The position numbers were made by a program, and so were the translations under genes. A stretch of 64,000 nucleotides of DNA from Apostichopus japonicus (taxonomy: Eukaryota > Echinodermata > Holothuroidea > Aspidochirotida > Stichopodidae), in NCBI RefSeq assembly GCF_037975245.1, contig NC_092574.1, positions 20,398,213 through 20,462,212 on the forward strand, given 5' to 3'. Below the pieces are notes generated by a model. The model was not told where the DNA came from, ran no database searches, and saw nothing but the letters and a program-made list of their open reading frames with translations. Of this stretch, positions 12,630 to 25,379 are shown piece by piece; position 1 is the first letter of the stretch, and each line of letters opens with the position of its first letter.

Positions 12630-12970
12630 AGCCCCTTCATAACATTCATTTAGAACTCGAGAACCAAGCAGATCATATGTCAAGACATTTGCTTACTACA
12701 TTAAACAAACGTTCATTTTCGGTCATTAATAATGGACCTGAAGCTTTGAATCTGGCAATGGTCCAAAGATATGACCTGCTGATACTGGGACACAGGACAT
12801 GTAATAAAACCTACAGGTACACTGCACATAGGTCTTTTATTTACTGGAAAGCCGTCAGAACTGGACGTTACAATAGTGTAGTCATCCCATTCTGTGCAGT
12901 TTGGTGCATAAGGAACATGTTTCCATCAGAGGATTGTCACTACACAGGAATTAAAGTTGGCATATTTTAG
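12630..12970 (+). CDS. P2X7 intracellular-domain-like protein fragment
   Basis: The C-terminal half of the open frame (from about 12720) reads YRYTAHRSFIYW...VVIPFCAVWCIRNMFPSEDC followed by HYTGIK. This pattern, YRyTAYRqfxxW, then vIPsCvVxxIRxxFPs, then YtGFk, is that of the cytoplasmic P2X purinoceptor 7 intracellular domain, which in many invertebrates occurs in proteins without a P2X channel. The usual upstream zinc-cysteine part (CxCGxC..CC) was not found, so this is a partial gene or last exon. The frame is open from 12551, but the hydrophobic start does not resemble the family and may be intronic. The stop is at 12968-12970. Partners and function are unknown. Confidence 0.6.
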
Positions 12971-14846
12971 AAAAACATATTCAAATTAAAAAACATTTAT
13001 GTTTTTCAATGCATATCATGGATTGTAAGATAACTTTCTTTGAGGGTACGGAAAGAACCAGGTATTGTTTAAGGAAAAGACAATACATGCTAGACATGTT
13101 TATTTTGACATATGTAGGCCTTTATAAATTGACCTACAGAGACTACACTTCTCAATGTCATATGCATGAACAACTTTGAAAACAAAGGATAGGTAGTTGT
13201 GGAAAATAGGGTAGTTTTTCTTCCAAAGCAACTATCCATACCTCGCAGATATGTCCACAAAAACTGCTTCACGTGTCTCACTTTCACCAGAAATGTACTA
13301 TACGCACAATTTCAGAAGTGTTATACCATTTTGGTGACTTCAGTTGGTGAGATTAAATTTTATGGGCATCAATAACAAAGTTTGATGTTTGCTTGCAGTA
13401 TTTTATCTCCTGTGAAATTAAAGAGCTTACATCCATAACATTTGGTCTAATGCAAGCTGTAATAACGAATGGGATAAAAAAAATAGCAAATTATAGTACG
13501 GTTTTGAATGTTCTTTTGTCAAACATTCTACCAGCTTTTAACTGCCAATAATAATTTTACTTCCACTCTTTAATTTTGATTAATAATATCATATATTTGT
13601 GGAAATGAGCTTAAGAATCTACAACCATTGATTACGTGTAAACCCACTCTTATATTGATTCTGTTAAGTCTTCAACTGTTGGCTTATGGACGGTGGACAC
13701 TCTTGGTATAATTTTTTGGTTCATCAAGTAGGGTTTTTCAAGCCTGTTTGGATGAACATAGATTAACTACCAGAACTTTCACGATGTTCTCCAGAAATGC
13801 AGAATGTATCCATAGGTTTTGAGCTCTTTCACAGGTATCGGATGCCATTGTTTGGTGGCTGTGGAGTACTTCACCTTGACCCTGAAAAGAAATCATAAGA
13901 GGTCGTTGTGATTTGCATATTCCTTTGTGCACCTCCAGATAATCAACTCAAAGGGTATTTTAACAAATATCTTCATATGTAGCTATAAGGCTGCTGTCAA
14001 TTAAATCTTGATTGTTTTCACTATGAAAAACTACCTAGAAACAATTAACATCATCAAAGAAGTGTAGAACTGTATGTTCATGTACTAGGTAAATACCTTG
14101 AAAGTGTTTCAATTTAGTTATGCATTTAACCTCTGGTTTAAGACATAAACGAATCCACAAACCACTAATTGCATCTATGGTAATAATGTAAATATTCTGT
14201 TGTGAAGTGAGTCAGAAGTGTGCCTAAAAGGTATCATTTGAAATGGGTTGTACATCTAATGCCATTCACTACACATATAAATAAGCATATAATGAGGGCA
14301 TAGACAGAAACACTTACTCATCATTCCCATCTTCATCTTTCTTTGGAACGGTTTCTGTGAAAGTTGAAATCGATGGCTGCCAAGTACTTTCTCCTAACAT
14401 ACAGTATCCAACGTAGCTGTGATAAAGAATGAAAAAGTTGGGGTCATATGTTAATTATGAAGTTTGTAATGCAAACTTTTACCAGGGTTTCTTTGCCAGA
14501 GTATCATTTATAGTAATATTTACCTTTTCAGTAATCGTGTTTACAAGCAGTTGTCTTACCATGTACACAAATACACACACACAACATTTCCATCAAATTC
14601 TTGGCCTTTTGGCAAGAATTCAACAATTATTCACAGACCGTCATGAGCCATTATTCTAAAAAATTATATGTCAGCTGGCAGGGTAGTTGAAGGATGTCCA
14701 TGCAACCCACTGTTGCCATGACAGGGCTTTTAGGTTTATGGCATGGGGCATTGAGGAACCATGATGCAATGCTACTTCTGCATGTATTGTCCTGACTCTC
14801 TAAATTCACTCTGATAAAGGGCCACATAGGCTGGATGTCCAGGAAG

Positions 14847-16558
14847 TAGGGTTGGGCGATATTTGTTTTTTAACGTCACGATAAATAGTTCAAAAATTAT
14901 CGCGATATGTCGATAATTACGATAATTTTTCCTTGTTGTTTTTAGTGTGTTCGCAAACACACTAAAAACAACTGCCGATTTACCACCAGTGTTTTCGCGC
15001 AGCGAACACACCAACCCCTGTTGCGTGCGAGCATAATGGCGTGGGGTCAAGGGGCCAGTGGGGTCAAGGGATGGAACCCCTTGCGTGGGGTCCAGGGGCG
15101 AAGGACCCCGGTAAATTTTAGTATTTTTGCGTGTCTGGCGATAACAAACTCGCAGTTGAGAATTCAAAATACTAACAACTTTTTGAATATAAATTGTCAC
15201 GAAACTGATGAAAATTTGAAAATGACAAGTTAGAGTAGCTATACTATGTGATAAAATGAAAAGAGATTTAACCTGTCTTACAATCTTTAAAAAGTTTAAC
15301 TTACAAAACTGACGATATTATGAAACAAACTACGTTCGGCAAAGCCCCGTTTCTAGACTGCCTAACAATGAACAGCGTGCACTATACTTACATTAGCTTA
15401 CAAGTTAACTGCAGTGCTTACCCCTACTTAAATATCACGGTAGGCTACTGTACATGTGCTGCGGATTTTCCCAGGTACCTTGACAAACAACCCCCTGTCT
15501 AACACCTGTTTGTTAACATTTTTGGCACGTTTCCAAAAAACTTTTCATGGAGTTAACTTTTTTGACTCCACTCTAGAATTAATTAGGTCAGAGTCAGTAA
15601 AGGATCGGTAAAGTTATGCGAAATATTATCTTAGACGTTCAAGAAAATTTATATCCCCGTAACATTAAGGTAAATAAAACCATGGAGGTAAAAACACACC
15701 TCAAGCCAACCGACTCATCCGCATGAACAAAACAATCTGTTCCCCATGATACACGAGGCACAGTCTATACCATACAGACATAGCACAATATCAAGGCCCC
15801 AATAGCTACAGTATGGCCATCTTTATGAAAGTAAACCTTGCAATCCCATGTTTTAGGCCACTTGGCATGATTAACTAAATGCTAAATATTGTTTCCATGT
15901 CCTTGTAGAAAACGTCAACTTCGCAAAATACAATTAGTTGTGTTTTTGTTGTTTCGTGAGATCCGTAACCGACGAGGTGGTTAGGCTATGTACTATACTC
16001 TTAACTATGGTAGGATAATTATTTTTCCTTTTTTGTGGAAATTCTAGAAAATACTTTCTTTTTCCCCCGCTTAACAGCAGATGTGGTCGTATGGCTTACT
16101 CATAAATGGGTGTACTAGAGCCTTGTTTACATGACATTTGTTGCATTTAGCACGATATGCCAGTTTCGCGTGAATTTTTCGAAAGTATTTTGCTCGATCT
16201 TTCGTAAAATTGGAAAGGTGCACCAACTTACTGTTCGTACACAATTGGTAATTTCTCTACTGATTTTCGAGCTGTTTTTCTCTATACAGTTAATGTTGTA
16301 AAGGAGAGGGTTTTTTACGAAGTTCAAAAGTCAGTGAATGAAGATGATAAACTTCTTTTTTTTTCAACTTTCTTAACCATGGAATGCTAGAATAACATTT
16401 ACACATAAAACGTAGAAAGGATAATCGCATTTTTATCCACAGTTATTTCAAATTTCTTTCACAAGAAATTATCGTCATTTGTTCAATCCTCAAAAAATAT
16501 CGTCTTGAAAAAAAATTTATCGCGATAATAATAATTTTCGATATATCGCCCAACCCTA
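14847..16558. mobile_element. Non-autonomous hAT-type transposon (1.7 kb)
   Basis: The terminal inverted repeats are TAGGGTTGGGCGATAT at the left and ATATCGCCCAACCCTA at the right. They are flanked by a perfect 8-bp target duplication CCAGGAAG (14839-14846 and 16559-16566), which is diagnostic of hAT-superfamily insertion. The subterminal regions are rich in 'atcgcgata' motifs. No transposase frame is present. Confidence 0.9.
14935..14972. repeat. Perfect 17-bp-arm hairpin inside the hAT element
   Basis: The arm gttgtttttagtgtgtt is followed by a 4-base loop (cgca) and its exact reverse complement. It could form a strong stem-loop or cruciform near the left end of the transposon. Confidence 0.85.
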
Positions 16559-16566
16559 CCAGGAAG

Positions 16567-18200
16567 TTACTCACCATACCATATAATATATATTTCTCCT
16601 TAAGAAGAGGAAGGACTTCCAGGTGTCAACATGGGCTATTCATTATAATCAGCTAATGAGCTAACATGACTTGACACTGCTAACAAGAGACTATTGTAAC
16701 TCTATGTACTGAAGGTAGTTTATAGGATGACTTCCTGTCAATGCTCTCAATGCAGATGTTGTAGAAGGTGAAGTGGAGATGAAGGGCAAAACTGGATTTG
16801 AATACACTTTGTATTACTTGCAAATATTAGAACAATGACAGAAGGGTATTCCATGCAAATAGACCAATCTAATCCTCCTTCACTTCTTGTTGTAACAGTC
16901 ACAACAGTGCATGCCTTGGTAAACAGTAAACACTGAATAGTACAGAACTTGGTGGATTCAAATTTGGCCAAGTATAATTTGTTCCATTGGAGAGTATGCA
17001 TGTAGCATTAGCATTGATAGATTTTATGAGAAGTTTGCATCTCTGAAGCATAGATCTACTGAAAACAAATACAAAAAATAAATGCTGACGAAAACATGGC
17101 ACAAACAATGTTGCATACCATAGGCTATATAGTGCAGACTAAATTAAGTACTACCAAAACAGAATGTGACTTTCTACAGCATGTTGGGTTTCACTGACCT
17201 TAGAATGAAGCTTACAGTAGCCTAGCTACATACCAAGTGAAGCAAAATAACTAGATCAATAAAGGAAACTAGGAAAGCGAATGTGGTGGAAGTGCAGCCT
17301 ATACCTACCTTGCTATGCATGCATAGGACAAACAGGAAATTAGTTCAGTTGGCCTTTCAACCAAGTTAATAGTATCGTCAACTATCTAAGTTCATGCACA
17401 TGTATGTTAAATTATTCTATAATGTCCACTGTAATATATACTAGCCTAACCATTTTTGCAATCTGATACTTATTCTCCACCATTATGAACACTTTTAAAG
17501 TTTGCTTAAATTGCGAAAATTCTGCTAAAAACTTTCTTGTTGCTTACTTATTATTTCATAAGCTACACTTATACTTATAGGCAGAATCATATGCTGGGAG
17601 TTAACCACAAAATGTCCATTCTTTGGAACATTGTTTTGTTGGGAGGTCTTTTTTGCTGATTTTAGAGTGTTAGTCGCCTGGGGACTGGAGTAGGAGAAGG
17701 CAAGAAAACGCCATCTACTTTCCATTAGTTTTGTACAGTAGGTGCTTATATCTAAGGGTGAATAGTAGTGCTGCATTGAGTTTGGTCATGCATTTTCAGC
17801 AAGCAATGTGTCAATTATATAACAATCATAATTTCTGAATTTTCTGTGGGCCATGAGTCAATTATACATCAATGATCAATCAGAAAGGGAAAAAAGAAGT
17901 CACGTTAGTAATAAAGTAGCGCCTGTCCTTAGTCACCTACAGACTACTACTAGTCTATGTTCCCTAACTACATGCACCCAAATGTTTGCTCCTATCTAGG
18001 AAGGCATATATATTTTAACCACATGTACCTGCATCCTTTTCCTTCAAAATGATGACTACTGATGTAAATATTATTTTGTAAAACTTGAAAATTATCCACT
18101 TTCTTTACGCTTCTATAAAGCATGTGGGCCAGGCATTAACTTTTTTTCAAAGTAAGCAAAACCAACAGAAAATAAAGATTGCTACCTAGTACTTTGATCT
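16567..18200. other. No gene recognised
   Basis: AT-rich sequence with only short frames lacking motifs. Confidence 0.5.
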
Positions 18201-18214
18201 GTGATATGCTGTCT

Positions 18215-18461
18215 GTTAAACATGCAAGTTGATAACTATGTGGACATCTTGAGGGAGAGCAATACCAGAGGACACACAATGAAAATTAGGCCCTCAAGAG
18301 TACGGTTGGAAGTACGAAGGAACTCTTATTTTAAAAGAATTTGGAAGGTATGGAATACACTACCACAGGAAGCAGTGACAGCCCAGACACTCAATAAATT
18401 CAAGAACAGTATAGCAGATTGTGGGATCTTTAAGGGTCGTGGAGACCTCCTATCCCGATGA
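18215..18461 (+). mobile_element. LINE ORF2 C-terminal fragment
   Basis: The frame reads SNTRGHTMKIRPSRVRLEVR, then FKRIWKVWNTLPQEAVTAQT and LNKFKNSI. This is the conserved tail of CR1/Jockey-like LINE ORF2 proteins (TRGHxxKL...RxFFxxRVxxxWNSLPxxVV...FKxxLD). It is 5'-truncated and ends at a stop at 18459-18461. Confidence 0.75.
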
Positions 18462-18469
18462 GCCATTCC

Positions 18470-21300
18470 TTCAAACAGACTTGACTGAAGTTGAGGGGAT
18501 GGCTGTCCAGGTAAATCTGTGATATTGGGAAGGCCTATCAAATTTTCGTATAATGAGTAGGTCGACATCACTTTATTTATCTTCTTGTGGATTTTTGGAG
18601 GATGCAAAATACCATGAACGAAATCAGGTATCTTTGCCATTTGTAGAAATGTAAGGCTAACAGTGATGTTAACTGCACTAATAAACACAGGTAATATTTT
18701 GTAAGAAATTTTGGCAGGTAAGAAGTTGGAGACACGAAAGTCATTTGAAACTAGGCTAGATAAAAGATTCGCACAGTAACAGTTAAATTGATTCCATAGC
18801 TGCACAAAATAAGGTTAGTAAGGAGTAGCCTAGTAATACTATATTCCTATCGAACTCCGAGTCCTTGTTGAATACCCTAGCTGACCGTGGTGGCTGCAAT
18901 TCACGATCGTCTAGACTAGATACAACTACATTAGGCCCATATCAAATATTCAGGCCAAGCCTTTGGCTATAGGCCTAGGCCTAGTCACAGTATTACAGAT
19001 ACTTTTACCATGTGTCCTGACAGTGACACTAACTAAGATAATCTGAATGTAACTTGTAAGGCCTAACTAACGTTACAGGCCTAGCCCACAGTGCTTGTAG
19101 CTAGGCCATCAACATCCTTACCGTATTTGAATCGGTAATGAAAGTTATTTGACTTACCTAGGCCTAAGCTACTTCAACTGCGGTATAGCAACCAACGACC
19201 TCCTTCAGGGGCTTCAGCGTTTTCCAGTTTTCAAAAGAATCTGCCAGAGAGATTTTGCCGTCTTGTTTTAATTCATTCTCCTAGTCCTACGTTGCTTTGT
19301 AGAGCTAGACACAATTTCGATGTGTATTTCGAGTAGACTGTGTCCCAGCTCTGTATATGCACCTAGACCAAGATATTTGTGTATAAGTATAATAGTGAAG
19401 CTAAATACGGCCGTGTACGTACGAGCGGGGAATTGTTACACACAATTCCCTAGTATAGTACGTACGAGCGTTACGACTCGGCAATCTAGCTAGCGCTGTA
19501 TATGTGAACAGTGAACTCGGCTACATACAGTACTGTAGATCAGTGTGTATATATATATTGTACATACTGCGTGTATACTACTGTATCATGTAGATCAGTA
19601 TCTGTCTACATTGTTTACACTAGCTAACGGGAGTCGAGTTTCAGTGTGTTGCCATAGGGATGATTTGCACACGGCATTTCGCTCCCATCAAGCGATGCTT
19701 CTCTCGGATTCATTGTATAGACCCTTTAATTATGGTTATAATAACGAATATGCTCCCAAGCACATAGAGGATAAACAAGTACAAGTACAACACATCCTGG
19801 TACACATACCCCGCTATGCTAATGCACAACACAATAGGTTAAATAAGTAACGCTTCCCTTCCCTGAAGTCTAACCACATGTCCCCCTCCCTAACAGCGTT
19901 AACAATATAATTCCTGAAGGCCTAGGCTCTCGTCCCAAACAAACTTATATACCAAAAGTTAAATGCCTCAATGAGGATAAACAATCATACTAGGGAACAG
20001 GAAAACAAACAATACAGCACACAAATGCCATAACTAAAGACTTATTAAGAGAGAAATCAAATAAAACGGCTAATTCGATGCAAAATTAAGAAAATTTACG
20101 ACATTGGGTCTCTCTAGGAGGTGCATGGGTGACGCGACTTAAATCCAAATAACTCAACTCTCAAATATGACGAGCGCCACCTATTGACTGCTCTCTGCCT
20201 CCAACAAATAGGCTTAGCCTAATTTAGGCATATGTATCTAGCCCTGTCCTTGGTCTAAGTTAGGTTAGCCTAGGTCATAACTTAAGCCTAGAATATGTCA
20301 GTCTATTAACGTATCTAGAATTGTACAAATATTCAAACACATCCTTCATTTGCAACTTGATTTCCAACACTGTAAATGTGGCAAGAAGGCATAAGCATTA
20401 TAGGTCTAGCCGTAGTCTGATTTTGAGGTAGGCCAAAACCTACTCAGCCTAGCCAGGTATGTAACTGCTGGACAGTAACTTTAAAGGCTATTTACCTAAA
20501 TTTACTCAACTATGATTTTAAGGCCTAATGATACTCACTTATATACTATGTTCGGAGAAAGCTTTGTAGGAAAACGACACACTCAAGCCACTACTCTTGC
20601 TAACATCTGACTGGGACTGGATGCAGACATACATCACACATGTTGGACTCTCACTTGATAAGGTGGGATCTGTTATCCTGCATAAACTACTATCCACTGT
20701 GCAAGATAAACTGAGAACTGTATGCACAGACTAATATGGAAGTATTACACAACAGTATGTGTGTGTACGAGGGGGGGGGGGGGAACTCGAGGGTTGCTTT
20801 TTTCACGGCATTTTCTAGGGACAACTATGACACTTTCAGAGTGGAGCAAACATGTGTGATGTAATAGTTGCATATCAAAACGAAACTTTGACGTGGACTA
20901 TTCTTTCAAACACAGGACGATACACTGTGTTAGCATTCTTCCTAGTTCAATTTATATGTTTTCAAGACATCGGTTTCGTTATCCAAACGGCCTCAACCAA
21001 TCCAGTTGAAGCTTCTTCATCATTGAACTATGTACCTGTATGAATATTCCGTTGATAGAAAATGTTACCCGTATATAGTACAGAAAGAAGCTGGCTAACA
21101 CTGTTTGTTGAAAACCTCACCTCAATATCGTGTCCTAAAGCTCCTTTATATTGAATTGATATTATATGAATATATGATTGAATGGAATCTAATTTGGTTG
21201 GCTCAGGCCGGGAGTTGTTCCTGGTTGGCTGCTGCCTCTATTCTTTCATGGAGTAGATTACAGTGGCATGTGATAGCATAACGGTAGATTTCTTTACAAA
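18470..21300. other. No gene recognised
   Basis: Contains tracts rich in 'taggcctaggcc' (about 18930-19180) and a G run at about 20770-20782. No coding family was seen. Confidence 0.5.
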
Positions 21301-21309
21301 GCCCCGTAT

Positions 21310-22505
21310 CCTATAATAATAATCATAATAATAATGTTCATTTAAACCACGGCTCTATGACACAAATGTCGTCAGAAGCGCCTAAAAAGCAAAACATTAC
21401 ATATTAACGTTTTAAGTTTTAAGTTGACGTTGAAAGCTGGAAATGTTGCTAACATTCCTCAAAATAACCAGGAGAGCATTCCAGAGTACTGGGGCAGCAA
21501 TACTGAAAGCATGATTACTGTAAACAATTCCTTTACATTCGTGAACAGACAGTAATACGCACAGTAATAAAAGACAGTAATACGCACATTTTCTTAATTG
21601 TAAGGACCTCACCAGGTAATCTGGGGCTCCACCGTAAACACAGCGATGAGCCAAGGTTAAAATTGTAAAATCAATACGCGATTTAACCGGGAGCCAATGT
21701 AATTCCCTAATTATTGGGGTCACATGGTCATACCTGTTACAGCAGGTAATTATTTTAGAAGCCATGTTCTGGATTTTCTGAAAGCGATTTAAGGTATAAG
21801 CCGGCAGCCCAACAAATAAGGAATTGCAGAAATCCAGCCTAGAAGTAATAAAGGCATGGACCAGAGTCTCAGTATCCGTCTTAGTAAGGTAAGAACGGAT
21901 GGAATTTATATGTCTTAAGCTAATATAACAAGACTTGATGACATTTGAGATGTGGGTATCCAAGACAAAATTAGAATAAAAATGGACACCAAGATTTCTG
22001 GCATGATTTGAAGGACCAACCACTGTGCCACAAAGATTAATGGTTATGCCCGGCACAAGATTTCGTCTGGATTTTGGAGAAAGAACCAAGAATTCAGTCT
22101 TATCTTTGTTAAGTTTAAGTCTATTTCTGATCATCCAATTTCCGATATAAGAAAAAGTAGACTGCAGGATATCAGTTTTGCAGAGATATCAGAAGGATTG
22201 TCCAAATTAACAGTAGTCCAAATTTGGGTGTCATCGGCATATACATGGAAATCGACATTGGATATGCCATCAAGTAAGTCACAAAAAGGTTTTGTGTATA
22301 CAGTATAAAGAAGAGGGCCCAGAACACTGCCTTGTGGAACCCCAGATCTCAAATCATAAACAACTGAAAATTCCGAGTAAATGCAAAACTTGAAATTGCG
22401 GTCTCTCAAATAAGATGGAATCAGCTTCAGGACACTACCACTGATGCCAATCCAACGGCGAAGTGTAGACGCCAGAACTCCATGAACAATGGTATCAAAG
22501 GCCGC
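21310..22505 (-). mobile_element. 5'-truncated CR1/Jockey-type LINE
   Basis: Minus-strand translation gives RT motifs in order: AAFDTIVHGVLASTLRRWIG, then SGVPQGSVLGPLLYTVYT, then FHVYADDTQIW (catalytic YADD). It continues through LNKDKTEFLVLSPK and RLDFCNSLFVGLP to a tail ending near 21412. At least one frameshift (near 22131) breaks ORF2. The 3' end has an AT-rich trinucleotide tail (about 21310-21335). Similarity begins abruptly near 22505, so it is a typical 5'-truncated insertion. Confidence 0.85.
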
Positions 22506-22730
22506 ACCACTTAAAGGCCAGATATCGTGATTTTTGGTGGAAGGCGTACAATCAATTCACTGCCCATGCGCGGTTATTGGACTACCAAGCTCAGAAAACC
22601 GTTGCCGAAAAGTTTCTATAGACGGTGTGCGTAGGATATTGTACACACTGTAGTGTATACACTATGTGTACCCATCTCAGCACCACTAGAACCAAAATAT
22701 GCACTTTCGTGCAGTATAATTTTCTGACAG

Positions 22731-22913
22731 GCTACACTGTCCGTTATAGCTACTGAGCGTGTAGGAGCGGGTGCACCTCCTCCTAAAAGACCAAGAGGAA
22801 GACCTCCGAGTGGTAATCCTCCAGCAAAACGTGCTTATAGTCTCGATGGGGCCATGCAATTTGAAACTTCATCTGGAGATGGTGGAGCTGGAGAAGCCCC
22901 ACGCAGAATTTAA
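22731..22913 (+). CDS. Small terminal exon with an AT-hook motif
   Basis: After a good acceptor (attttctgacag, AG 22729-22730) an open frame of 60 codons runs to TAA at 22911-22913. It contains APPPKRPRGRPPSGNPPAKR, a basic proline/glycine-rich stretch with the classical AT-hook core PRGRP, then an acidic/glycine-rich tail (SSGDGGAGEAPRRI). AT-hooks bind the minor groove of AT-rich DNA, so a nuclear protein is suggested. No upstream exon was identified; a LINE fragment lies just upstream on the other strand. It may be a real terminal exon, a remnant, or a TE-borne exon. Confidence 0.4.
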   Translation, partial: ATLSVIATERVGAGAPPPKRPRGRPPSGNPPAKRAYSLDGAMQFETSSGDGGAGEAPRRI

Positions 22914-24077
22914 AATCAAATGTATATATAGTTACAAAAAATCTTCTAAACTTTTTTACCGTATAATAGTATTTTAACAGGAAAATCATGAGAAATTAAT
23001 AATGTATGTTTTAGTAAATTTTACCCATGACACATGTAAAAAGGAAATCCATTTCCGTTAGCAACTCTTTTCAACCAATTAAAAAATTGAAAATATACTA
23101 AAAGTATATACTATTTGAAATTGATGGCAGGGCGGTTTCAACGCTATGGAATTTCTTATAGGCTGATTGGTTTGAAGGGTAAGTATCGGTACACACTATA
23201 CATGGTCGTGAATCCTAGAAGCTATAATTTTCTCAAAGAGCTTGTATTCAAAGCTAAGGTTTGAAATAGGGCGATAATTTTTTAAATCATTTAAATTAAG
23301 ACCACATTCCTTTAATGAAGGTTTAACAATTGTCAATTAGAGCAATCAGGAAAAAACGAACTGTCCAAAGCAAAATTGAACAGTTTGACATAGTAAGGCA
23401 GAAGAACTGGCGTGCAACTTGCTAAAATTAAAGGGACCGTGCTTCTTCTTAATTTATGTGGCAACCTGATACATGTGGAATGTTGAAATAGTGTCAAGGT
23501 TCCCTGTACTGAGGATTTCCTTGAAATGCAAATTTGTTTGTAGAGATATTATTCCCTCTGTGAATAAGAAGGTTAAATATTTTGAACAAAGCAAAAAATT
23601 TCCAGTTGAATTAAAGTTATTACAACATTCAATCTGCTGCTGCCAAATGCATTAACAACATTTTAAAAACTCATATTGTAACTTTGTCCGCTCCGGTAGT
23701 GTGGTGAAGTACCCAGTTGGTAAGTAGGGAGGGAGGGGAGGGGGTGGGTGGGGTAGCTAGGTAGGTAGAGACTCGAAGGCACCGTTGAATAAATATAATA
23801 ACAGTGCATTCTGAATTGTCATTGGCTATACAATGTACATGCTGTACATCTTTCGCAATATAATAAACAAATAAATACGGTATATGAAACATTTAATACA
23901 TTTACGACTAAAACACGACAAACGGGGAACGTACATGAACTAATCACATCACGGCACAGCTATTCTGCAATGCGCAAGTTGGCTAGCAGCGCAGCTAAAC
24001 TTCACAAGAACAACGCAGCGCAGGGGACGATGAAATTCGTGAAGGGCAACCGCGCAGCGCAGCTTGCGATGAAATTC

Positions 24078-24152
24078 GTCAGCCCGCGAGCGAGATTTTT
24101 TCCTAGCGCGGTAAAGGCCATCATTTGCATACCTCGCTACTCATTGGCTGAG
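24078..24152 (-). promoter_or_regulatory. Histone-promoter-like segment, left inverted arm
   Basis: On the minus strand this reads CCAAT (complement of 24143-24147), then a perfect octamer ATGCAAAT (complement of 24123-24130), then ggcctttaccgcgct. It is an inverted counterpart of 25175-25250. A CCAAT box followed by an octamer resembles core-histone promoters, but no histone frame follows. The identity is uncertain. Confidence 0.35.
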
Positions 24153-25174
24153 TCTTGCACTTTTGATGCTGAATTGGGAAGTTCTTGCTTATACGCTATG
24201 CGTGTGTGTATGAACATGAACATACACGTGCACGCAATGGGTCGTGATTCGCATACACGTATACTGAATGAACTGTCTTGAAATTTGTTTCTTTGCTTTT
24301 GCGCAGTTTGTGTACATTTACATCCATAATTTCGTATAACAATACTGCGACCATGGACTGAGAGTGTACACGTCTCATTTGAAATACTGTCCTTCTTTGA
24401 ATGTAAGGATTACTTAGGTTGATGATCCAAAACTGAAAAGCCAATAAATCGAATAAGTTAGTTTTGACAAGGGTGAAGCTTCTAAGTGGTGGTGGAACTT
24501 GCTGTACAGATTACTGCGATGGCAATGTACGCAGATAAGTACCAGACGTTTGCTTGCTTCAAAACTGCATACAAACATTGGACAGCTTGACCGTTTCTGG
24601 TTGACTAGTGACTTGAGATGCTTTAAAACTTTAAACTTGTAGACTCTTAGTTTTGAGCGTAGACATTGATTTGATTTTCAAAATTATGACCCTTTGAAAC
24701 GGTTTATTATGACCCTTTGGCACGGTTTTCAGATAGTATAATACGAAAGATATAGGCCTAGTATTTAGTCATGTATGTTAGTAGTGCCAGGTAGCTGCTA
24801 CTCTATAGCTCCCTGGTAGTACCACTGCCACTGTGGATTATAGTTATTGAACACAGAAATTGTCTTACGTTTATATTATATGGTGATATTTTGTATCATC
24901 TTCAAACTGTTTCGGTTTGATTTAACTTATTTAAATTTACAGCAACAGAGTTGTGCGATACATAACCACACACCCTCTATCCCGTGGCATAACACACCGA
25001 CAAATAATTTAACTCTACTCAAACGCGTACCATAGTACATTCTGCTGCTAGACTGTTTCCTTTTTGGTTGTGAGTGTAGCAAAGTGGGCTTGTGAAATGT
25101 GGTATGTGATGAGCGATTCAGTGCAGCAGCTGCTAGTTAATATTGTAATGTATCTTATCGTTACGTATACGGGC

Positions 25175-25357
25175 CCCAGCCAATGGGAGCGAGGTATGCT
25201 AATCTTGGCCTTTACCGCGCTGGGAATAAAAAAATCGCAGCCCGCGAACCCTACGCTGCGACGGCCTTGCTACTCTATAAAGCAGTTTACGGAGAGCAGC
25301 CGCAGAGTACATCAAGCCGATCTTATGCAGAAGCTAAAAATAACCCTAAAAACTATG
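25175..25357 (+). promoter_or_regulatory. Histone-promoter-like segment with TATA box, right arm
   Basis: In order: CCAAT (25180-25184), octamer-like ATGCTAAT (25196-25203), ggcctttaccgcgct, TATAAA (25276-25281), and an ATG at 25355 followed by gcgcgacaaagcag. With one extra A this would read like the first codons of histone H3 (Met-Ala-Arg-Thr-Lys-Gln). The match lasts under 20 bases and then turns into AT-rich repeat. This may be a broken H3 5' end; it is tentative. Confidence 0.35.
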
Positions 25358-25379
25358 GCGCGACAAAGCAGAATATATA

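Noticed and set aside
15021-15233. Open frames inside the hAT element
   Set aside because: No transposase motif (no hAT dimerisation region, no zinc finger); composition follows repeats.
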